A stretch of DNA of 64,000 nucleotides from GCA-2725625 sp964574215 (GCA_964574215.1 CAZNLR010000005.1:62001-126000), one strand, 5' to 3'. Counted from the first letter of the stretch, positions 7,574 through 16,618 are shown. Notes: generated from the letters alone by a model not told the origin. A program made the numbers and translations.

Positions 7574-10500
7574 TATTTCACCAAACTAATCTGACGATTG
7601 GCGCAATTGAGTTCGACGACATTTGACCTGCTTACCGAATTGAAAATCCTTTCGCCACATCCAATAGCGGCTGGCAGGCCGAATTCGGCACACCTAATCG
7701 ACATGTGCGAGGCCACTCCGCCATATTTCGTTACCAATCCGGCAATTTTGTGCCCGAAGAGCCAATCGTAGCCTGGATCAGAGTGCTCAATGGCGATGAT
7801 ACGACCGTCAAAATCGGGAAAATCGACGTTTCGTCCTTTTAAGTAGAGAACTGGTGCGGTAACGGATTTATTAGTGATAAAATTGGGCCAATCTTCTGAT
7901 TCCGTAAATCCGAACAGATCTTCTGATTTGATAATCACACTTGGCAGCCGGAGCGTTTTGGCAATATTGAAGGCCTTTCGATTCCAACCGATCTCTCGTT
8001 TCAAATCGCCTTGCCATGAGCTTGGATTTGACTCCGCCCGGGCATCCAAAATATTCCAAATCGGAAGCATGGACATATCGTCATTGGAGAAACCCAGACT
8101 ATCTCCCAACTTCTTTATAAGCACCAACGCTGCGCTCAGGTTCTTGCAAAATTCAAATTTCCCCCATTCTCTTCCCGGAATTGCGGTGCGAATAAAGGAT
8201 ATCATTTCGTCTCCGGTGAAACCCATATCATACTGTTGGCAAATTTTATCCAATCCAAGATTCGCCATCAGACTCTCAAATACACCATCTTCAGCGGTAA
8301 GATGAGTGCTTTGTCCAACAACAGAGAGATTAGACAAATATAGATCCGGTTGCTCCCGATAACTGTGCGAAAGGATATCATAGGTTCCCGGGCGAAGGTG
8401 CCCAAATTCAGCCAAGAAATCTTCGTCGCTTAAGTTGCCTTCAGCAAGACTTGCTAGCTTGTTGGCCAAATCACTGGCAACGGTCGGTAAAGAGGCTTGC
8501 AGGCTGGCATAGATTGAATCGTCTATAACGCCGATTTTGTGCAGGGATTGAAGCAGCAGAGTCGCAATGAATCCCTGGCGGGCAAGGTTGGCGAAGGTAA
8601 AAGTTCCATAGTGCCGACAGTCGTCTAACAGCATGCTTATGGCAGTGCACAATGTTACCGGTTGCTCAATCTTCATGGCAAGAATTGCCTCTCGGCGCTT
8701 TGCCAGTTGATGCAGATTGTCCTGTGATGTGGCAAACGACTGAATCTCGCCCCTAACATTTTTCAAGGTCTGACGTTTTAGTGCTTCGCGCAGCTGATCA
8801 ATTTCTTCGTCTTCGAACCCGTGCTGTTTCAGTCGCCGCGCTTTGACTTCGAATTCGAAATCCATACAGGTTAAGGCGACGTCGAACTCCACTTTGTCAT
8901 GCAGCCTCGGTTCGTCGATGATTCGTTCAATAAAATAGTCAACGAGTTTCTCAGTCAAATCATCTGAAACGGAAGCAGGAATGAACGAATTCAGGGAAGC
9001 TCGGACATCGATAAAGGGATGGCCCCCGATAATATACATCAGAGGGATTGATTGGACATTTCGCCCCCCCATTGCCTGGCGGCTTTTAGACCACACATCA
9101 TCGGTTATAAGATACCGATACAAGGACGCTGCCAGAGGGCGTGGCGTTACACCGATAATCTCGGCCGGATTCCAATCCGTCATATTGGAAAATAATGTTG
9201 CGGATCCTTGAATTAGCGGATGAGGTCCCAGTGTATTTTTCAGGAAGGCTGATGCGCTCTCCAATTCGGCATGAATATCCGATTCGTCAAGCTTACTAGA
9301 AAACCCGGGTTTAGGTGTTAGTGGTCTTACTTGAAGAATGTGGCATCTGTCGTCGAAATCAATGGCGAATTCAATATCAAGAGAATCGTGATCCACCAGG
9401 TCTTGAATTTCTTTTATGACGGGAATCAATGGACGAATGGTTGGATCCAATCGATCTTCATGTCCCCTGAAAACGTAACAGGTCGCGAGGGACCGTCCAT
9501 TCCCGCCCGTCACCGTATTCGAACGACCAGATACTGCATCATAATTTACCACCAGATAAGGTGCTTGGGTCTCAAAATCGCGGGTAAAAAGCACACCACT
9601 GACTTTAATCTCGGACAAGAATTTTTGCACAAACACTTTGTCCCGGTTGGCATCCGATTCATCGCCGAAACTTGAAATGACATTCTCAATTGCCTCGGTG
9701 ATTGCGGCTGGGTCAACGGTGTCAACGTCAAGGGCGCTGTGATATTTTCCGGCATTCGAATCCTGCCAGCTGTCTTCGCCGTGAGCGCTACTTCGAATGA
9801 CGATCGGCGTATCGTTAAATTGACCTTGGATAGAACTGACCATGGCCTTCTCGTCGCGGCGCCAATCCGCTACGGAGAAACGGATCTGATCAAGTATTTC
9901 GGCGCTTTTTAATCGGTGTTGCAGTCTTTCTAAGGTTTGAGATTTGCTACCAAGGACAAACTGCGCCATGTTGAGATTGGCATCGACAGGCGACCAGGAA
10001 TCCGTAATTTCTACAGTATTTATTCTCACACCTTCAGTACGCATCCTGTCGATGAAATCCATGAAAGACGCGTTTCGGAGGAAGTTTTCCTCTCCCGCTG
10101 CCGCAAGCGTTTCGAGGAACTGAGCTACCAAACTGGCACCTTTGGCCGACAATCGAATTAGACCCGAAAAAACAAAATCGGATTCAACGTCTCCGGAATC
10201 ATTTGTTAAGGGGCTGACAACATAATGTTGCAATGGACCAAACTCGTTGGAAATTGCACCTACGACGATGTCACCCGATGAAGACAGAAGAGGGGCTAGT
10301 GCCTCGCCATGAAACAAGATATTTGTATGGGAAATAATGCATTCTTCGTCGAGTTCCTCTTTTGCCTTAAAAAGGGAATGAAGACTCTGGCTATGCTGCC
10401 ATTCGGGATCGTAGTAGAAATGAAGATGAGGATAGAGTTCGACCAGTTTTTCTATATGATACCCACCGACCAAAATTGTCTTATTGACGCCGACAGAATG

Positions 10501-10626
10501 CATGGCAGCCAATACCCAATCGAGAGCTTTTTTGCCTTGATCGTCTTCCACAAGCGCCATGGGATAACTGTCAATTGTCCGGAGACGGCGCACTCCCCGT
10601 TCTGCTCCTAGTAATATTGCTTTCAT
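7573..10626 (-). CDS. PEP-synthase-like L-glutamine kinase (Cj1418 type) with fused N-terminal nucleotidyltransferase-like domain
   Basis: The protein has 1017 residues. Residues 1-230 resemble a sugar nucleotidyltransferase, but the nucleotide loop reads LLGAERGVRRLR instead of GxGTRL, so that domain is probably not catalytic. Residues about 245-440 are a pyruvate-phosphate-dikinase ATP-binding domain, with RSSAHGED at 278-285 and LQVRPL near 431-436. The central 450 residues have no motif I can name. The C-terminal swivelling domain has the phosphohistidine motif GGVASHMSIRCAE (His974). In Campylobacter such a protein makes L-glutamine phosphate from ATP and glutamine. It is the first large gene of a coupled minus-strand operon. 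Alternatives such as rifampin phosphotransferase fit the neighbours poorly. Confidence 0.8.
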   Translation of the reverse strand: MKAILLGAERGVRRLRTIDSYPMALVEDDQGKKALDWVLAAMHSVGVNKTILVGGYHIEKLVELYPHLHFYYDPEWQHSQSLHSLFKAKEELDEECIISHTNILFHGEALAPLLSSSGDIVVGAISNEFGPLQHYVVSPLTNDSGDVESDFVFSGLIRLSAKGASLVAQFLETLAAAGEENFLRNASFMDFIDRMRTEGVRINTVEITDSWSPVDANLNMAQFVLGSKSQTLERLQHRLKSAEILDQIRFSVADWRRDEKAMVSSIQGQFNDTPIVIRSSAHGEDSWQDSNAGKYHSALDVDTVDPAAITEAIENVISSFGDESDANRDKVFVQKFLSEIKVSGVLFTRDFETQAPYLVVNYDAVSGRSNTVTGGNGRSLATCYVFRGHEDRLDPTIRPLIPVIKEIQDLVDHDSLDIEFAIDFDDRCHILQVRPLTPKPGFSSKLDESDIHAELESASAFLKNTLGPHPLIQGSATLFSNMTDWNPAEIIGVTPRPLAASLYRYLITDDVWSKSRQAMGGRNVQSIPLMYIIGGHPFIDVRASLNSFIPASVSDDLTEKLVDYFIERIIDEPRLHDKVEFDVALTCMDFEFEVKARRLKQHGFEDEEIDQLREALKRQTLKNVRGEIQSFATSQDNLHQLAKRREAILAMKIEQPVTLCTAISMLLDDCRHYGTFTFANLARQGFIATLLLQSLHKIGVIDDSIYASLQASLPTVASDLANKLASLAEGNLSDEDFLAEFGHLRPGTYDILSHSYREQPDLYLSNLSVVGQSTHLTAEDGVFESLMANLGLDKICQQYDMGFTGDEMISFIRTAIPGREWGKFEFCKNLSAALVLIKKLGDSLGFSNDDMSMLPIWNILDARAESNPSSWQGDLKREIGWNRKAFNIAKTLRLPSVIIKSEDLFGFTESEDWPNFITNKSVTAPVLYLKGRNVDFPDFDGRIIAIEHSDPGYDWLFGHKIAGLVTKYGGVASHMSIRCAEFGLPAAIGCGERIFNSVSRSNVVELNCANRQISLVK

Positions 10627-10750
10627 CGGTTATTTAAAGCCTTTGTCTACATGGAAGAGAACATTATGTTTCGATTAAGTCGCATAATTTATTTCAATAG
10701 GTTTATTCTTGAACCTTAGCGAACTATTAGTCGGCGTAGCTTAAAATTCG

Positions 10751-10897
10751 TTAAGAGTTTTCAGCCTTTCGTTTAATCTCACTTAACCAATTTTGCAATG
10801 TATAGTAAAATCCGGCAGAAAATTCTTCATTATCGCTTACAAATGGATTTGAATCTTCGCATACAGGCGGAAAGAGGCATTGGCCTTTAAATTCCAT
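10751..10897 (-). CDS. Small 48-residue protein upstream of the phosphoramidate operon
   Basis: A short frame starts at ATG 10897, with a textbook AAGGAG seven bases upstream (10910-10905), and ends in TAA. The peptide begins MEFKGQCLFPPVCEDS and ends WLSEIKRKAENS. It has two cysteines and an aromatic stretch (GFYYTLQNW), but no signal peptide or membrane segment. The strong ribosome site is the main support. It lies 124 bases before the glutamine-kinase gene on the same strand and may be its first cistron. I do not recognise a family. Confidence 0.55.
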   Translation of the reverse strand: MEFKGQCLFPPVCEDSNPFVSDNEEFSAGFYYTLQNWLSEIKRKAENS

Positions 10898-10955
10898 GGC
10901 CTATCTCCTTAGAACATGGCCGTCGCTCATAGTTATATGTAGATTCACTCCGGCG

Positions 10956-10986
10956 TTGACATCGGGTTTTTTGTCCGATCTATATG
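10956..10986 (+). promoter_or_regulatory. Candidate promoter of the sulfatase-like gene
   Basis: TTGACA (10956-10961) is a perfect -35 match. TATATG (10981-10986) is a weak -10 at the long spacing of 19 bases. A small inverted repeat, ATCGG/CCGAT, fills the spacer. The site lies between divergent genes and points toward the gene at 11073. Confidence 0.3.
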
Positions 10987-11072
10987 AAAGGGTCGTGGGC
11001 GTATTTGTCGATGTCGTTGCATCCGACGCCCTATATTGATTCGCTCAGTCCCTCGAAGGCAACCAGTCGCCA

Positions 11073-12791
11073 ATGATCATTCAAATTAGAAATAGTTTTC
11101 GTAGATGGCTTAGATCGGCGTTCTATTCCTTTTATGAAATACTCCTGAGAAAAGGCCGTGCCGGCAGGGAAACCAACCAGTATTTTCCCGTTTGCCATGG
11201 TAAAAACTATTTTTACGAACCTCTGATCAATAGTAATGAAGATCGCGTATTTTTCTCTAAATATTATCAAGACGGCACCCAAAATCCCCTGGCAATTGAA
11301 TTCAGCAAGTACCGGTCAGAAACGCTTGCAGGTAAATTAATTCCTGCAGGCACTCCTTACAGGCACGCCCTGAAATCACCAAGCGCTATCCCATTTTCGG
11401 TGTCTTTGAGGGGCCGGGAAAAGGTAGACGTCCTAGGAAATTATACTGTCGAAATTGATTTCAATGGTGAAACCTATTCACTGAGAAATTTAGTCGGAGA
11501 TCGCTTTTACTATCTTCCGGTAAAACAAGCAGGTGTGGTCGGTTTCAATTGTTCTCACGATTTGGTCATCGGCGATCCGCTGGTCTTTGGTCAGGAAAAG
11601 CGAAATAAGAAAAAACTGGTTGTATTGTTGGATATAGACAGCGTTCCGATGGAAATTTTTTCTTACATGGATAGAGAAAAAGACCTGCCGAATATCACGA
11701 AGTTTTTTTCTGCGGGGATGCAGTTCAACAATTGCCACGCGATGTCGGATTGGACGCGTCCGAGTGTTCCAACGATTGTTTCAGGCAGGCACGTGCTGCG
11801 ACATGGACTATTTGCCCCGCTCGATCAAACCCCGATTGGACAGGGCTATCCGGTATTAAGCGAACAATTTCAAAAGCACGGATATTTGACCTTCCTGTCC
11901 ACGCCTTTTTGGGGCACGGCGCCGGCGCACGGATATACCAAAGGTTTTGATCGGATGCTTTACAAACGCCATTTGAGTTTGGAAGACACTCTGAATGCCG
12001 CCTATGAAAATATTCGAGCCTTTCCCGAGCGGGATCAATATCTTCAATTGGGGATTGTCGAGTTCCATAACCACGTTAACTTCGTGCCTGATATTAGCGC
12101 TCAAGTTGATCTTCCTCTAGACGGCCACGATTACCTTTATCAGAGACGTGGCCCGCTCCGGTCTGAAGATGCCAGCCAGAGAGCAAGGGCAATTGAAGAA
12201 TTAAAACGAATTGATTTTTATTTGGGACATTTTTTTCGATTCGTCGAGGACCGATTCTCAGACGATGAATATCTCATCGTTTTATTTGCCGACCATGGGG
12301 TCCGATATCTCAGAGACACACCGCATCTGTTAACGACAGATTTGACCCACGTGCCCTTTTATTTAAAGGGGGGCGGTATAAACGCGGGGGTTAGTGACGA
12401 GTTTGTCGAGACATGTGATATCGCTCCCACGATTTTAGAACTGGCCGGATTGCCTCCTCTTGAGGATATTGACGGTCGTTTACCGGAGACATTTGGCGGC
12501 CAACAAGCAAAAACGGAAATTATTTCAGAATCTTATTATCCCGGTCGACAGTATAACGCCACGGTTAAAGACAATGAGTATGAATTATTTATAACGTCCG
12601 AAGGTCTTGTTGATTCTACAGGACAATTTGAAATGGGTACGCCTGAAATTACGTTGTATCGGTTTGGTGATTACTCGTGCGACATCGCGTTGGAAAATGA
12701 GAAAATTGTCGTTCGGCTTTATGAAGTTTTAGAAAATAGGTTAGATCAAGTTAAGCGACGGGGCAGTGGTGGAATGTCAGGCAAAATGTAG
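11073..12791 (+). CDS. Sulfatase-fold (alkaline phosphatase superfamily) protein with Thr nucleophile position
   Basis: The protein has 572 residues and no signal peptide. About 180 N-terminal residues are unassigned, followed by a sulfatase-type domain. Likely metal ligands are Asp187 (VVLLDIDS), Asp407-His408 (LFADHG) and His426 (DLTHVPF). The nucleophile segment is SDWTRPSVPTIVSG, with Thr228 where sulfatases have Cys or Ser. Thr in this place is typical of phosphotransferases such as EptA and LTA synthase, though those are membrane proteins. It is divergent from the phosphoramidate operon. A role in moving a phosphorus-containing group onto the glycan is inference; hydrolysis of an ester is equally possible. 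Confidence 0.7.
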   Translation: MIIQIRNSFRRWLRSAFYSFYEILLRKGRAGRETNQYFPVCHGKNYFYEPLINSNEDRVFFSKYYQDGTQNPLAIEFSKYRSETLAGKLIPAGTPYRHALKSPSAIPFSVSLRGREKVDVLGNYTVEIDFNGETYSLRNLVGDRFYYLPVKQAGVVGFNCSHDLVIGDPLVFGQEKRNKKKLVVLLDIDSVPMEIFSYMDREKDLPNITKFFSAGMQFNNCHAMSDWTRPSVPTIVSGRHVLRHGLFAPLDQTPIGQGYPVLSEQFQKHGYLTFLSTPFWGTAPAHGYTKGFDRMLYKRHLSLEDTLNAAYENIRAFPERDQYLQLGIVEFHNHVNFVPDISAQVDLPLDGHDYLYQRRGPLRSEDASQRARAIEELKRIDFYLGHFFRFVEDRFSDDEYLIVLFADHGVRYLRDTPHLLTTDLTHVPFYLKGGGINAGVSDEFVETCDIAPTILELAGLPPLEDIDGRLPETFGGQQAKTEIISESYYPGRQYNATVKDNEYELFITSEGLVDSTGQFEMGTPEITLYRFGDYSCDIALENEKIVVRLYEVLENRLDQVKRRGSGGMSGKM

Positions 12792-13100
12792 TATTCGATA
12801 ATCGTTGAAATCGGCTGAATAAGATCACCCCTCCCCCAAGAATCAGGTCTCTACTGAAAGGAGAAATCCGTTAAACTGAGCAGATGGAGGACTTCTGAAT
12901 TCTATTAACTTAATGTCCTGCGATATTTGGCTTCTTTGAATTTTTCTTTGTATAATTAGATTAAAATTTCCCATCGAATCATAAAAATTACACTATTCTC
13001 CTTGCAACGATGTAGGGACCGAGAGCTTCAATTTGTGAGAGAATGTTTCAATTTCGGAATTAGATTTAAGTAGATAAAATTTGAATGGTAGTTTTTAACT
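12792..13100. other. AT-rich intergenic stretch
   Basis: There are 309 bases between the sulfatase-like gene and the next methyltransferase, both on the plus strand. I see no open frame with a ribosome site and no terminator hairpin. The only notable item is a possible promoter (12927-12956). Confidence 0.6.
12927..12956 (+). promoter_or_regulatory. Candidate promoter for the 13101 methyltransferase
   Basis: TTGGCT (12927-12932), then 18 bases, then a perfect TATAAT (12951-12956) precede the methyltransferase by about 145 bases. The -35 match is partial, and the stretch is AT-rich enough for chance matches. Confidence 0.35.
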
Positions 13101-13892
13101 ATGGTTAGATTTACGTACAGAGCTCATGGTGGTAACAGCAGTTACTGGGATCAGAGATGGTCAAATACACCTGTCGATTCAAGTGAAATCAACATCGATA
13201 AATATCCAGGAAAATACTCGCAGGAAATTATTAATCGGACCGAGGGCCCATTGTTGGAGGCAGGATGCGGGATGGGTCGTAATGTAATATTTTGTCATGA
13301 TCTGGGTTGTGAAATTATCGGCATCGAATATTCCCAAACGGCCGTTGATCAAATTAGGGAACACAGAGCCGATCTCAATGTCCGACAAGCGGATATCATG
13401 GACTTACCCTTTCCAGAGGCGACCTTTTCCGGCGTTATGGCCTTTGGTCTATACCACAATTTTGAACAAGGATGCGACAAAGCGCTGAAGGAAACTTTGC
13501 GAGTAATGCAACCAAATGGAATTTTGGTCGCAAGCGTACGTGTTAACAATCTCGGCAACAGGATTAACGATTGGATTGAGGATAAAAAGTATCGATCTGC
13601 AACAGAGCGCGCTTTTCACAAAGCCAACTATTCCGAGGGCGAATTTCGAAAGATGTTAACCAATGCCGGATTCGAAATAGAGAGGGTGGAGTACGCGGAA
13701 AATATGCCGTTATTTTACAAATTCAAAATTTTCCGCCATTCATTGCATAAGGAATTTAACGAGCAACGTGGACGTGCCGAAGGCTATAAGCTTTCATGGG
13801 CGGCAAAAAAAATACAGCGCTTTTTGTCGACTAGATTTCCGCAGTCATTTTGCAATATTATCGTGGTGATTGCTCGTCGACCGCCGGTCTAG
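13101..13892 (+). CDS. Class I SAM-dependent methyltransferase
   Basis: The product is a 263-residue Methyltransf_11/25-type protein. Motif I is LLEAGCGMGRN (51-61), the ribose segment is IIGIEYSQ, and a DIMDLPFPEATF stretch is followed by LRVMQPNGILVASVR, the usual post-core order. It has no membrane or signal segment. It stands alone between two intergenic gaps, inside the polysaccharide island. The substrate is unknown; sugar or lipid-carrier glycan methylation is inferred only from location. Confidence 0.8.
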   Translation: MVRFTYRAHGGNSSYWDQRWSNTPVDSSEINIDKYPGKYSQEIINRTEGPLLEAGCGMGRNVIFCHDLGCEIIGIEYSQTAVDQIREHRADLNVRQADIMDLPFPEATFSGVMAFGLYHNFEQGCDKALKETLRVMQPNGILVASVRVNNLGNRINDWIEDKKYRSATERAFHKANYSEGEFRKMLTNAGFEIERVEYAENMPLFYKFKIFRHSLHKEFNEQRGRAEGYKLSWAAKKIQRFLSTRFPQSFCNIIVVIARRPPV

Positions 13893-14148
13893 AGAGCTTG
13901 ATAAAAGTGGCAGGCTCTGGCAATTGCAATCTAATGAGTGCCACCCGGCAATGCGCGCGAACTTTCTGGGCCGTCGAATTTTAGCGCCATTACACTACTA
14001 TTGATTATTTTCGTATTTCCGTGGTAGAGAGGGGCTTGGTGACGAGCATATCAAATTGTTGCTGTCTCCCTAATCTGGACCTTTCCAATCGAGCTTAATT
14101 TCCGCTTTCTGGCGAATATGCGCCAGGAGACTTGGTTACGAAAAAATA

Positions 14149-14934
14149 ATGACCGACATATCCGTAATCCTTCCCACCTATAACGAAGTAGACAACATCG
14201 TACCAATGATAGAAGCCGTCAACGGCGCTTTGATTGGGTATGACGCAGAAATTATTGTTGTGGATGACGATTCGCCGGACGGAACCTCGGCTTGTGTCGA
14301 AGCCGTTCTAGAGAAATTTGATCGGCTAAGGCTGATAACCCGAAAAACCGACAAAGGACTGGTTAACGCCATCGGGGAGGGCATAAAGAATTGCCGGGGA
14401 GAAATATGCTTGTGGATGGACGCCGATTTATCCATGCCGACAAATAAAATTCCTGACCTAATCGAGCAAATCAATAATGGCGCCGATCTGGCTGTTGGCT
14501 CGCGCTACGTGGAGGGCGGCGGCATCAAAGGATCCGCGCCACATGTGGGCAAAACAGGAATATTTCACGTATGGAATAACCTGCGCGATACTGAAGATTC
14601 ATTTATTGCCGTCGCAATATCTAAATACGGTAATTTGTTCGCAAGTCTCGTTTTGGACCGCCGATACCATGATTATACGAGCGGGTTCTATGCGGTAAGA
14701 AAGGACGTTATCAAAGATGTTGGACTGGAAGGCGAGTACTTAGACTACTGTATTATTCTGCTCTATAAAGCGGCCGTGAGAGGGTGGCGGATCATCGAGG
14801 CGCCGGTCCGAATAGTGCCCAGGAAGAGCGGAAAATCCAAAACGTCGAATAATCCATTCGCCTTGATTCCGCTAGTGCTAAAATGTACTTTGAAAATTAT
14901 TCACCTAAAATTGACTGTGCGAAAAAGGGTCTAA
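14149..14934 (+). CDS. Family 2 glycosyltransferase (dolichol-phosphate-mannose-synthase-like)
   Basis: The 261-residue GT-A protein starts directly with SVILPTYNEVDNI. The nucleotide-binding stretch is VVDDDSPDGT (37-46), the metal-binding DxD is MDADLSMP (Asp91, Asp93), and a GSRYVEGGG motif follows at about 116. It lacks the C-terminal membrane helices of many polyprenyl-phosphate glycosyltransferases. It heads a tight plus-strand operon, with the next gene only four bases downstream. It probably adds a sugar to a lipid-linked glycan or makes a polyprenyl-phosphate sugar donor. Confidence 0.85.
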   Translation: MTDISVILPTYNEVDNIVPMIEAVNGALIGYDAEIIVVDDDSPDGTSACVEAVLEKFDRLRLITRKTDKGLVNAIGEGIKNCRGEICLWMDADLSMPTNKIPDLIEQINNGADLAVGSRYVEGGGIKGSAPHVGKTGIFHVWNNLRDTEDSFIAVAISKYGNLFASLVLDRRYHDYTSGFYAVRKDVIKDVGLEGEYLDYCIILLYKAAVRGWRIIEAPVRIVPRKSGKSKTSNNPFALIPLVLKCTLKIIHLKLTVRKRV

Positions 14935-14938
14935 TCCT

Positions 14939-16189
14939 GTGTTAAATTGTAGACTTTGCAATAGTGATAAATTGTCTCAATTTCTGGATCTTGGCCATAC
15001 TCCACCTGCCGACGATTTTTTAACTGAAAAAAGACTTTCCGAACCTGAAATACATTATCCCCTTCAAGTCGTCTGTTGTGATGCGTGCAATTTCATACAA
15101 TTGAATCATGTGGTGGCGCCCGAAGTTCTCTATCAGAACGACTATCCGTACGAAGCGTCGATCACTAAAACAGGAGTGGCGCATTTTGACGAATTCGCCA
15201 ATGATATCGTCGAGAAATTCGGGATGTGTTCGGACGACCTGGCGATTGATATCGGTAGTAACGTAGGTGTTCTTCTTGCCAGCTTTCAAAAAAGAAACGT
15301 CAAAGTTTTGGGCGTCGATCCTGCGGAAAACATCGCAAGTATCGCCAATAATAACGGTATTGAAACAATTACGGATTTTTTCAGCGAACATTTAGCGCAT
15401 CAAATTTACGATAAATACGGTAAGGCGAAAGTCATCACCGGCAGCAATGTATTTGCCCATATAGATAATCTAATTTCTTTGACTGCAGGCGTTAAATTTT
15501 TATTGGAAGATGACGGTGTTTTTGTAATCGAGGCACCTTATTTCGTTCATCTAATTCACAATTTGGAATATGACACCATCTACCACGAACATTTGTCCTA
15601 TATTTCAGTCTCTCCCCTTGTTTCATTTTTTAGTAGTCAGGGAATGGATGTTTTTGATGTGCAACAACGGGACATCCACGGCGGCTCCATAAGAATATAT
15701 GTCGGAAAATCAGGGCAAAGAGAAATTTTCCCTTCGGTCGATAGACTTGTTAAATATGAAGAGAATGAACGTATATATTCGCGGGAAACACTAAATAATT
15801 TCGCAGCTAAAGTCAGCAACCACAAAGATGAGTTGGTTTGGCTTTTGAAATCGTTAAAACGCAATGGTAGTAAGATTGCCGGTGTAAGCGCTCCGGCGAA
15901 GGGTATGACTTTGTTGAACTATTGCAAAATTGGGACGGAAACACTCGAGTTTTTGACGGAAAAATCAACGTTGAAAATTGGCAAATATTCTCCCGGCGGA
16001 CATATTCCAATTCAGTCTGATGAGGCATTGATTGAAGGGAATATTGACTACGCTCTTCTGCTCGCATGGAATTTCAAAGATGAAATAATGAATAATCTGT
16101 CTGATTTTAGGGAGAGAGGCGGCAAATTTATTGTGCCAATACCCCATCCAGTGGTCGTAACTTCCGATGAATATCAACATAAAATCTAA
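14939..16189 (+). CDS. NDP-sugar C-methyltransferase (TylC3/NovU-like)
   Basis: The 416-residue protein uses a GTG start just after the upstream stop, with AAGGG about eight bases before it. The N-terminal domain is a zinc-binding module (Cys4, Cys7, Cys47, Cys50). A SAM-binding domain follows with AIDIGSNVGVLL (102-113) and the characteristic IYHEHLSYIS tract, then the C-terminal domain (SAPAKGMTLLNY). This three-part layout is that of 3-C-methyltransferases acting on 4-keto-deoxy NDP-sugars. With the cupin and aminotransferase that follow, it suggests a branched, possibly amino, deoxysugar. No matching dehydratase is in the window. Confidence 0.85.
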   Translation: MLNCRLCNSDKLSQFLDLGHTPPADDFLTEKRLSEPEIHYPLQVVCCDACNFIQLNHVVAPEVLYQNDYPYEASITKTGVAHFDEFANDIVEKFGMCSDDLAIDIGSNVGVLLASFQKRNVKVLGVDPAENIASIANNNGIETITDFFSEHLAHQIYDKYGKAKVITGSNVFAHIDNLISLTAGVKFLLEDDGVFVIEAPYFVHLIHNLEYDTIYHEHLSYISVSPLVSFFSSQGMDVFDVQQRDIHGGSIRIYVGKSGQREIFPSVDRLVKYEENERIYSRETLNNFAAKVSNHKDELVWLLKSLKRNGSKIAGVSAPAKGMTLLNYCKIGTETLEFLTEKSTLKIGKYSPGGHIPIQSDEALIEGNIDYALLLAWNFKDEIMNNLSDFRERGGKFIVPIPHPVVVTSDEYQHKI

Positions 16190-16205
16190 GTGAGGATTTC
16201 CTGAA

Positions 16206-16595
16206 ATGCATATAAATACGCCACAAATCTCTTTTGAAGATGATAGAGGTATCATTAAAGATATTTTGATCCGCGAACCGGTTGATGCGATTACCTTGAT
16301 CCAATCAAAAAAGGGCGTTGTACGCGGTAATCACTATCATAAAGACACAACTCAGTGGGTGTATGTTCTTTCGGGGCAATTACAGTCTTTAACTCAAAAA
16401 GGGCTAGATCCGGTCGTGGAACAAATTGTCAATTCGGGAGATCTGATTGTTGCGGAGCCCATGGAAAGTCATACCCTTGTTGCAATAGAAGACACTGATT
16501 TCTTTGTTTTTACCAGGGGGCCAAGGGGGGGTGATTCGTATGAAGATGACACCTACCGTCTGGATACGCCGCTTGCACTTCCGGGAGAAAAATAA
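16206..16595 (+). CDS. Cupin-fold protein, probable sugar isomerase or epimerase
   Basis: The 129-residue single-cupin protein has the metal-binding motif GNHYHKDTTQWVYVLSG (His43, His45) and a second cupin motif with MESHTLVAI near residue 90. It resembles RmlC- and WxcM/FdtA-type proteins that act on NDP-keto-sugars. It is 16 bases after the C-methyltransferase and 23 before the aminotransferase, so all three probably process the same nucleotide sugar. Isomerase versus epimerase cannot be decided from sequence by eye. Confidence 0.7.
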   Translation: MHINTPQISFEDDRGIIKDILIREPVDAITLIQSKKGVVRGNHYHKDTTQWVYVLSGQLQSLTQKGLDPVVEQIVNSGDLIVAEPMESHTLVAIEDTDFFVFTRGPRGGDSYEDDTYRLDTPLALPGEK

Positions 16596-16618
16596 TCTGA
16601 CTCGGGGTTACAAACCTA

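Noticed and set aside
7874..8305. 143-codon plus-strand frame inside the glutamine kinase gene
   Set aside because: Shadow of the kinase coding region, no ribosome site or recognisable product.
6896..10626. Putrescine degradation (PuuD) plus PEP synthase or rifampin phosphotransferase
   Set aside because: Domain similarity alone would give these names, but no Puu genes are present and the coupling with cytidylyltransferase and APS-kinase-like genes points elsewhere.
4320..10626. Phosphonate biosynthesis cluster
   Set aside because: No PEP mutase or phosphonopyruvate decarboxylase-like gene was found; the PEP-type domain is a PPDK ATP-grasp and His domain pair.
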